Assembly: GCA_947259865.1 (NCBI GenBank) | Contig: CAMYNZ010000018.1 | Coordinates: 1 to 19,226 of the forward strand | DNA from: an uncultured Desulfobacterales bacterium | Lineage (GTDB): Bacteria > Desulfobacterota > Desulfobacteria > Desulfobacterales > G020354645 | Reading direction: 5' to 3' | DNA: 19,226 nucleotides | Shown: positions 14,116-19,226 of the stretch, piece after piece | Numbering within the stretch: position 1 is the first letter of the stretch | Layout: every line of letters begins with the position of its first letter | The notes under the pieces: generated by a model | What the model was told of the DNA's origin: nothing | The model's input: the letters and a program-made list of their open reading frames with translations, nothing else | Databases searched by the model: none | Made by a program: the position numbers and the translations under genes

Positions 14116-14257
14116 GTTCGTCATTTTTTGATGAATTATCAGGGTTTGCTAAATAAACTATTATTATAACAGGAACTTATAGCACAGATTGAATCATTTT
14201 GCAAACTGAAATATCCCGGGTGCAATTTAATTTACAACAAATATTGTAGATTAGAAT

Positions 14258-15622
14258 TCAAATTTTGTTGCCCTTGATGCTTTTTACGTCAATATTGTGC
14301 TTTTTTATTCTGTGCCACAGACTGCGTTGATTGATGCCGAGCAGTTCAGTTGCACGGACTTGAACCCCGCCTGTTTTTCGTAGTGCTTCGATGATCATAT
14401 TTTTCTCGATTTCAGCCAGGCGTTCATCAATCGGTGCGTTCGCAGGCAGGGTGGGAATGACATCGTGCTGGTTTGTATCAAAAACGCCTGTAATGGACAG
14501 CGGAAGGTGGGTTGGTTCGACAAAACTATCGTCACAAATTACGGCGGCACGTTCGATGGTGTTTTGGAGTTCCCGGATGTTCCCCGGCCATGGGTATGCC
14601 ATCATCATTTGCAGGGCCATTGATGACACTTCCACGGGTTTTGATAATTTATTGAGGAAATGATCCACCAGGGCCGGGATGTCTTCTTTCCTTTCCCTCA
14701 AGGGTGGCAGGTGAAGGGTAAAGACGTTGAGCCGGTAAAAGAGATCTTCACGGAAAGTTCCTTCGACCACCATCTGCTCTAAATTTTTATTGGTGGATGC
14801 AATAAAGCGAACGTCGACTTTTATGGTTTTACTGCCGCCGACGCGATAAAATTCCAGCTCCTGGATGACGCGGAGTATTTTCGACTGTAAATTATAAGGC
14901 ATATCACCGATTTCATCCAGAAATATGGTTCCGTGGTTGGCCATATCGAATTTGCCGGGTTTAAAAGAGGTTGCCCCGGTGAAAGCGCCTTTTTCGTGGC
15001 CAAACAATTCGCTTTCAAGTAATTCTTCGGGAATAGCCGCACAGTTCAATTTGATGAAGGCTTTGTCCTTACGAAGGCCTTGTTCGAAGATGCTGGTGGC
15101 TACCAGCTCCTTTCCGGTGCCGCTTTCGCCCAGTATGAGGACGGTGGAATCGGTTGGAGAAACCTTCATAATCAGGCTCATGAGGCCGCGCATCTGGACG
15201 CTTTCGCCGATAATTTCCGGGAAAAAGTGTTTGGATTCCATACGGCTCAGAACGGTGGTTACCTGATTGAAGACATTGGTGAACTGTTCAATTTTGTCGA
15301 CGGAGCCGGGCTTGTTTTTGCGACGGTCTGTGCTGGAAATCGGCGACAATGTGCGGGCTTTTTCCACGAACTGCTCGACGGGCTTCAAGATAAGGCGAAC
15401 CAGGGCCAGGCCGGCCGCAAATGCAAGCGTTCCGATGATGCCGGAGGCCCAAAAAGCCATGCTCCCGCTGCCGAGTTTGTTGATGAGATCGTATTTTGTT
15501 AAACTGGCGGCCACGATAGCCGCAAGGATGCAAAATCCGCTGAAAATGAAAGGGATGATAATATAAAGGCTGACGTGATATCGCGGCAGTTTGTCCGGTT
15601 CTTTTAAAAATGATTTAAACAT
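14258..15622 (-). CDS. Membrane-anchored sigma-54-dependent transcription activator
   Basis: A 454-residue NtrC-family protein without a receiver domain. Two membrane helices lie at about 17-41 and 56-78, followed by a HAMP-like linker (79-130). The AAA+ domain spans 138-365, with Walker A GESGTGKE (165-172), the sigma-54 contact loop GAFTGA (212-217), Walker B GTIFLDEIGD (231-240) and PWPGNIREL (344-352). A Fis-type DNA-binding helix-turn-helix is at about 403-440 (ATELLGINQRSLWHRIKK). All catalytic motifs are present. It lies 62 bases after the PilC-like gene and just upstream of the RpoN promoter of the pilin. Direct anchoring in the membrane is unusual; the PilS/PilR pair of other pili divides sensing and activation between two proteins. 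It may sense pilin or envelope state, which is inference. Confidence 0.92.
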   Translation of the reverse strand: MFKSFLKEPDKLPRYHVSLYIIIPFIFSGFCILAAIVAASLTKYDLINKLGSGSMAFWASGIIGTLAFAAGLALVRLILKPVEQFVEKARTLSPISSTDRRKNKPGSVDKIEQFTNVFNQVTTVLSRMESKHFFPEIIGESVQMRGLMSLIMKVSPTDSTVLILGESGTGKELVATSIFEQGLRKDKAFIKLNCAAIPEELLESELFGHEKGAFTGATSFKPGKFDMANHGTIFLDEIGDMPYNLQSKILRVIQELEFYRVGGSKTIKVDVRFIASTNKNLEQMVVEGTFREDLFYRLNVFTLHLPPLRERKEDIPALVDHFLNKLSKPVEVSSMALQMMMAYPWPGNIRELQNTIERAAVICDDSFVEPTHLPLSITGVFDTNQHDVIPTLPANAPIDERLAEIEKNMIIEALRKTGGVQVRATELLGINQRSLWHRIKKHNIDVKSIKGNKI

Positions 15623-15684
15623 CTGTTTTCAAAAAGTGTTAGAAATTTAAATACATAACGATTTAGTGTTCATCCGGATGGAAA

Positions 15685-16899
15685 CTACTTAACCATAGTG
15701 GTTAGATCCCACATGGGCAGAAAAATCGACAGCGCAAAAAAGCCAACAACGGCCGCCAGCCCAATGGTCAGCATCGGGCCAATGGCCTCCGAGAGCTTGT
15801 GCATCGAGTATTCGACCTCGGTGTCATAATGGTCGGCCACCTCCTGAAGCATTTCATGCAGATTTCCGGTTTCTTCCCCGATGGCCACCATATTGATCAG
15901 CATCGGGGTAAAGTATTTTGTCGATCGCAGCGGTTCTGCAATCCCCCGCCCTTCTTCAAGACGGTTTCTGATGTTATCCAACTCGCGGGCAACAGCAGCA
16001 TTGCCTATGGTTCCCGACAAAATATCCATGGAGTCAAGGATATCCACACCGCTTGCGTGCAGGATTGAAAATATACTGGCGAAACGGGAGATGGCGGCTT
16101 TCAGCAGCAGAGGACCGATTATGGGGAACTCTAACAGGGTTGTGTCGCGTACCAATCGCCCGTTATCTGTCCTGAAATAAGCTATCAAAGCTACAACACC
16201 GAGGATGACCCCGCCCACAATCCAGAACCAGTAATTGGACATAAATGTATACAGGGCCATACATATCTGGGTCGGCAATGGCAGCACCAGTCCGGCATTG
16301 GTAAAAATGTTGACAAACTTTGGGATTACAAATGTCAGTAGTACGAAAAAAGCGACCATCAGAAAGATGACCACTATCATCGGATACTGGAGCGCAGATT
16401 TGATATCGGTTTTTACCTTGTGCTCATGCTCCAGGATATAGGTCAGGCGGTCAAGGATTTCAGGCAGCGCCCCGCTGGCTTCCCCGGCATGGACCATGCT
16501 GGAATAAAGAAGTGAAAATATCCGGGGGTGCTTGCCGAAAGCCTCATAAAGACTCGCGCCTTCATTGATGTCCTGGTACATGCTGCTCAAAATGTTACGG
16601 AGTTTCGGATTTTCAGCCTGATCCTGCAGAATTTGTAGAATATTCAGCATGGAAACACCGGTGCGGATCATCGTTCTGAACTGCTTGGTAAAAAGAATGA
16701 TGTCAGGCGTTTTTATAGGGGTTAGCTGATCCTGGATGCTCCTGAACGTGATACCGGCCCCCGCCGCTTCCTTAACCTCCGTCGGTATTAGTCCCCGCGA
16801 AGACAGGATCATGTTGGCAGCTTCAATGGAATCGGCATCCAGCATGCCGGTGGAAGTGCTGCCGTCTTCTGTGATGACCTGATAGGAATATTTCGGCAT
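15685..16899 (-). CDS. Type IV pilus inner-membrane platform protein (PilC/MshG/GspF family)
   Basis: A 404-residue GspF-family protein with two tandem T2SSF domains (about 65-190 and 270-393) and three membrane segments (about 170-195, 225-245 and 370-395). Typical signatures are FTKQFRTMIRTGVSMLNILQIL, MVHAGEASGALPEIL, FASIFSILHASGVDIL and VAIGEETGNLHEML. It couples ATP hydrolysis by the cytoplasmic ATPase to pilin extraction from the membrane. The ATG at 16899 has AGGGG 7 bases upstream and is preferred to the TTG at 16902. A 320-base repeat-filled gap separates it from the ATPase gene, which is unusual inside a pilus operon. Confidence 0.93.
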   Translation of the reverse strand: MPKYSYQVITEDGSTSTGMLDADSIEAANMILSSRGLIPTEVKEAAGAGITFRSIQDQLTPIKTPDIILFTKQFRTMIRTGVSMLNILQILQDQAENPKLRNILSSMYQDINEGASLYEAFGKHPRIFSLLYSSMVHAGEASGALPEILDRLTYILEHEHKVKTDIKSALQYPMIVVIFLMVAFFVLLTFVIPKFVNIFTNAGLVLPLPTQICMALYTFMSNYWFWIVGGVILGVVALIAYFRTDNGRLVRDTTLLEFPIIGPLLLKAAISRFASIFSILHASGVDILDSMDILSGTIGNAAVARELDNIRNRLEEGRGIAEPLRSTKYFTPMLINMVAIGEETGNLHEMLQEVADHYDTEVEYSMHKLSEAIGPMLTIGLAAVVGFFALSIFLPMWDLTTMVK

Positions 16900-16931
16900 C
16901 AAACAACCCCTGGGTTAAACGTTAGATATGA

Positions 16932-17219
16932 AACCTTGAACCCTGAATCTTTTAACCCGGCTCATAATTATTTATACCTAAATTGCAAGGTTCCGGGTTC
17001 CCCGTTCAACGTTCAAGGTTATAAAGTGCTGAACTGCAGTGCTTTGCTGCCAGTTTTTGGCCAGCTGCAGCAATCGGCAAATGGTTGAAGCAACATGGGT
17101 CGTTGGGTTCTCTATAATTCCCTGTAAGCTGGAAGATCGTCTTTGCTCAACCTTGAACCCTGAACCCTGAACTTTGAACCACTAGACCTTGAACCCTGAA
17201 CTTTGAACCTTGAACCTTC
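16932..17219. repeat. Heptad-array element with inverted arms inside the pilus operon
   Basis: A right array (17149-17219) has about nine 7-bp units of form YYTGAAC (CTTGAAC, CCTGAAC, TTTGAAC), in register with one slip. A left array carries the complement: GTTCAACGTTCAAGGTT (17004-17020) pairs with 17149-17165 at 15 of 17 positions. The core between them (17021-17148, 128 bp) is open in one - strand frame. Further units of the right type lie at about 16932-16950. The array ends right at the ATPase stop codon. No gene is called here. Confidence 0.75.
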
Positions 17220-17221
17220 AT

Positions 17222-18925
17222 TTACACCAATACAGCCGACGCGGCTTCCTCTAATGTCGTTTCACCTCGGACCACTTTATTGGCGGCATCCTCTTTGAGA
17301 GTGGTAAAATTGCCGTTTGTTCGCGCAGCCTGTCCAATTTCGTTGGCTGATCTTTTTTTCAATACCATATCTTGAATCATATCATCGATGATGAGAACTT
17401 CATAAACACCGGTTCTGCCTTTGTATCCGGTGTGCATGCAGTTAAAACAGCCTTTGCCGTGCATGAAATTAGACTTTTTGACCTTTTTCAGATCCCAGAA
17501 CTCCAAAGCCTCCGGTGGCGGCTCATACGGTTCCTTGCAGCTGGGACATATGGTTCTGACCAGACGTTGGGCAAAAGATACCAACATGACGGATGACACC
17601 AGAAACGGTTCAATCCCCATATCAATAAAGCGTGTAATGGCACCGGCGGCGTCATTGGTGTGCAAGGTGCTCAACACTCGATGACCGGTTAACGCAGCCT
17701 GAACCGCAATGGTGGCGGTTTCGCTATCCCGGATCTCACCCACCATAATGACATCCGGATCCTGACGCAATATGGATCGAAGGCCGTCAGCAAATGTCAT
17801 TCCGGCTTTACGGTTTAGCTGGATTTGACGGATTTTTTCGATCCGATATTCCACCGGATCTTCCACGGTGATAATATTGATTTCGGGCTGATTGATTGCC
17901 TTCAGTATCGAATAAAGACTGGTGCTTTTTCCACTGCCGGTGGGCCCGGTGCTCAGTATCATGCCGTAAGGTTTTGTTATCATTGACTCAATTTTGGACC
18001 GGTCGGTATCCGACATGCCCAGCCGCTCCAACGAATAAACGCCGCTGCCGGTATCCAGCAGACGAAGCACCAGATTTTCGCCGTATATCGAGGGCATGGT
18101 GGAGGTTCTGATATTGATTTCTTTGTTTTTCATTTTGACGGTAAAACGTCCGTCCTGCGGGATCCTGGATACGGCGATATCCATGTTGGACAATATTTTC
18201 ATCCGGGAGACAATCGGCAAAAACATGGCTTTGGGTGGTGCCGGTACCTCATGGAGTTTTCCATCAACCCGAAACCGCACCTGAACAAAATTCTTTTCCG
18301 GGCTGATATGGACGTCACTGGCACCTTCCCGGACCGCCTGGGAAAGAATGGAATTGACCAGACGGACCACCGGTGCTTCTTCGGCCATACCCTGAAGCGA
18401 GCTGACCTCGATGTCTTCGGTGACCTGCGTTTTTTCGGCTTCCTTGTCATATTCCATTTCCTCCATATCTTCGAGAACGCCGCCAATGCCGGAATAGGTG
18501 CCGTAAAGCGTGCTGAGGATTTGGTTCAGATCCTGTTCGGTGCAGATCACCGTCTCCACTTCATTGTTAGAGGCTATTTCAATAGCGTCGATGGCATTGA
18601 TATCCATCGGGTCAGTCATTGCGACAGTCAGAAGCAGACCGTTGCGGTTCAGCGGCGCAGCCTGATATTTAAAGGCAATCTCCGCCGGGATTATATCGGC
18701 CAGGTCAAGATCGACAGGATATCTGTCAGCAGAATATTTTTTCAAATTGAGCTGACTGGATACCATGTCAACAATTTGGGACTCGCTTACTATGCCTTCC
18801 CGTACCAGAAACTGTCCAAGCTTCAATCTGGTTTTCTTTTGGAAAGGTAAGGCCTTTTCAAGCTGCTCATTGCTGATCAGGCCGCCCTCTACCAGAATTT
18901 TACCGAGTCGTTTTTTTGCTTTCAA
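17222..18925 (-). CDS. Pilus assembly ATPase with MshEN c-di-GMP domain (MshE/PilB/GspE family)
   Basis: A 567-residue secretion ATPase. The N-terminal MshEN domain has the two tandem 24-residue c-di-GMP motifs: RLGKILVEGGLIS...Q (6-29) and KLGQFLVREGIVS...Q (35-58). The motor domain has Walker A GPTGSGKS (327-334), an Asp box near ITVEDPVEY, Walker B DPDVIMVGEIRD (389-400) and the His box GHRVLSTLHTND (414-425). A zinc-type tetracysteine, C460, C463, C493 and C496, is typical of PilB/GspE. It powers pilus extension at the inner membrane, probably gated by c-di-GMP as shown for MshE. The start is TTG at 18925: it overlaps the stop of the gene upstream (TTGA), and an in-frame stop lies 12 bases further up, so no earlier start is open. 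Confidence 0.95.
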   Translation of the reverse strand: MKAKKRLGKILVEGGLISNEQLEKALPFQKKTRLKLGQFLVREGIVSESQIVDMVSSQLNLKKYSADRYPVDLDLADIIPAEIAFKYQAAPLNRNGLLLTVAMTDPMDINAIDAIEIASNNEVETVICTEQDLNQILSTLYGTYSGIGGVLEDMEEMEYDKEAEKTQVTEDIEVSSLQGMAEEAPVVRLVNSILSQAVREGASDVHISPEKNFVQVRFRVDGKLHEVPAPPKAMFLPIVSRMKILSNMDIAVSRIPQDGRFTVKMKNKEINIRTSTMPSIYGENLVLRLLDTGSGVYSLERLGMSDTDRSKIESMITKPYGMILSTGPTGSGKSTSLYSILKAINQPEINIITVEDPVEYRIEKIRQIQLNRKAGMTFADGLRSILRQDPDVIMVGEIRDSETATIAVQAALTGHRVLSTLHTNDAAGAITRFIDMGIEPFLVSSVMLVSFAQRLVRTICPSCKEPYEPPPEALEFWDLKKVKKSNFMHGKGCFNCMHTGYKGRTGVYEVLIIDDMIQDMVLKKRSANEIGQAARTNGNFTTLKEDAANKVVRGETTLEEAASAVLV

Positions 18926-19226
18926 TTTATAGCTCGCTTACTTTTTTTGGGTCTGTGACCAAAAAAGGGGTCTGCAAAGAAAATCGTATCATCATCCCAG
19001 GAGGCCAGCAATTGGACCGGGGATGAAAAAGATGGCTGCAGCGTTTGCATCTGCTTTAACGCTTTGGATTTATTGAAAAAATATTTTTTGTGTAACAGCG
19101 CAAATTTAGTACCGGTACGCTGATTCCAGTAGGGCACCAATCGAAATTGGGGTCTGTTTCTGGGCAATACCCTCAGAATTTGGAGTGCATCTTCAAGACT
19201 GTCCTTATCGCCGATACTGACCCACC
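18922..19226 (-). CDS. Unidentified protein, C-terminal 100 residues
   Basis: The frame is open from the right window edge (first full codon at 19224) to TGA at 18922, which overlaps the TTG start of the ATPase gene by 4 bases, a sign of a real, translationally coupled gene. The visible part reads WVSIGDKDSLEDALQILRVL, later FALLHKKYFFNKSKALKQMQ, and ends in a basic tail. It may be a SPOR-like or other peptidoglycan-linked end of an ExeA/MshM-type or MshN-type protein, since those genes lie just before mshE in MSHA loci. I cannot identify the family with confidence. Confidence 0.6.
   Translation of the reverse strand, partial: WVSIGDKDSLEDALQILRVLPRNRPQFRLVPYWNQRTGTKFALLHKKYFFNKSKALKQMQTLQPSFSSPVQLLASWDDDTIFFADPFFGHRPKKSKRAIN

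Noticed and set aside
16932..17219. CRISPR-like array
   Set aside because: The units are 7 bp, degenerate and adjacent; there are no spacers of constant length and no cas genes in the window.

Overview
The window reads as a chromosomal segment of an anaerobic member of the Desulfobacterota (a Desulfosarcina/Desulfococcus-like sulfate reducer is my best guess). This is inferred from gene content only: formate--tetrahydrofolate ligase (Wood-Ljungdahl pathway), a CooC-type nickel/CO-dehydrogenase maturation ATPase, a B12-binding radical SAM protein, a CFI-box domain, an HDOD protein, and many small intergenic heptad repeats. No rRNA or tRNA is present to fix the taxonomy.

Left part (1-6.3 kb), mostly unrelated small units. 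The 3' part of fhs ends in a damaged, frameshifted tail and a clear terminator. A lone B12-binding radical SAM gene follows on the + strand. On the - strand come an HDOD protein, a small cupin gene that looks like the cargo of a solitary integron gene cassette (attC-like site at one end, GTTAGAT boundary at the other, no integrase), and a two-gene operon of a CooC-like ATPase and a CoxS-like [2Fe-2S] subunit with no catalytic partner nearby.

Right part (6.3-19.2 kb), one long - strand pilus locus. Read in the direction of transcription it encodes: the end of an unidentified protein, a PilB/MshE-type assembly ATPase with an intact MshEN (c-di-GMP) domain, a PilC/MshG-type inner-membrane platform, a membrane-anchored sigma-54 activator, three paralogous small pilins, an ECF sigma factor with a membrane protein that is probably its anti-sigma factor, a FimT/GspH-type and a PilV-type minor prepilin, and a 1151-residue protein. 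That last protein joins a PilW/MshO-like prepilin, a CFI-box domain, a PilX/MshP-like prepilin and a large MshQ-like extracellular region. The order matches the MSHA pilus locus of gammaproteobacteria (mshE-G-B/A-C-D-O-P-Q), with two regulatory insertions.

How it may work together: MshE and MshG would assemble the small pilins, with ATPase activity gated by c-di-GMP. The first pilin gene has a good sigma-54 promoter and its own terminator, so it can be expressed strongly under control of the adjacent NtrC-type activator. The ECF sigma/anti-sigma pair heads the operon of minor pilins and the large tip or adhesin-like protein. Pilus shaft and pilus tip may therefore be under two different alternative sigma factors, each tied to a membrane protein. 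Intergenic spaces are dotted with 7-bp periodic YYTGAAC arrays, often in inverted pairs.
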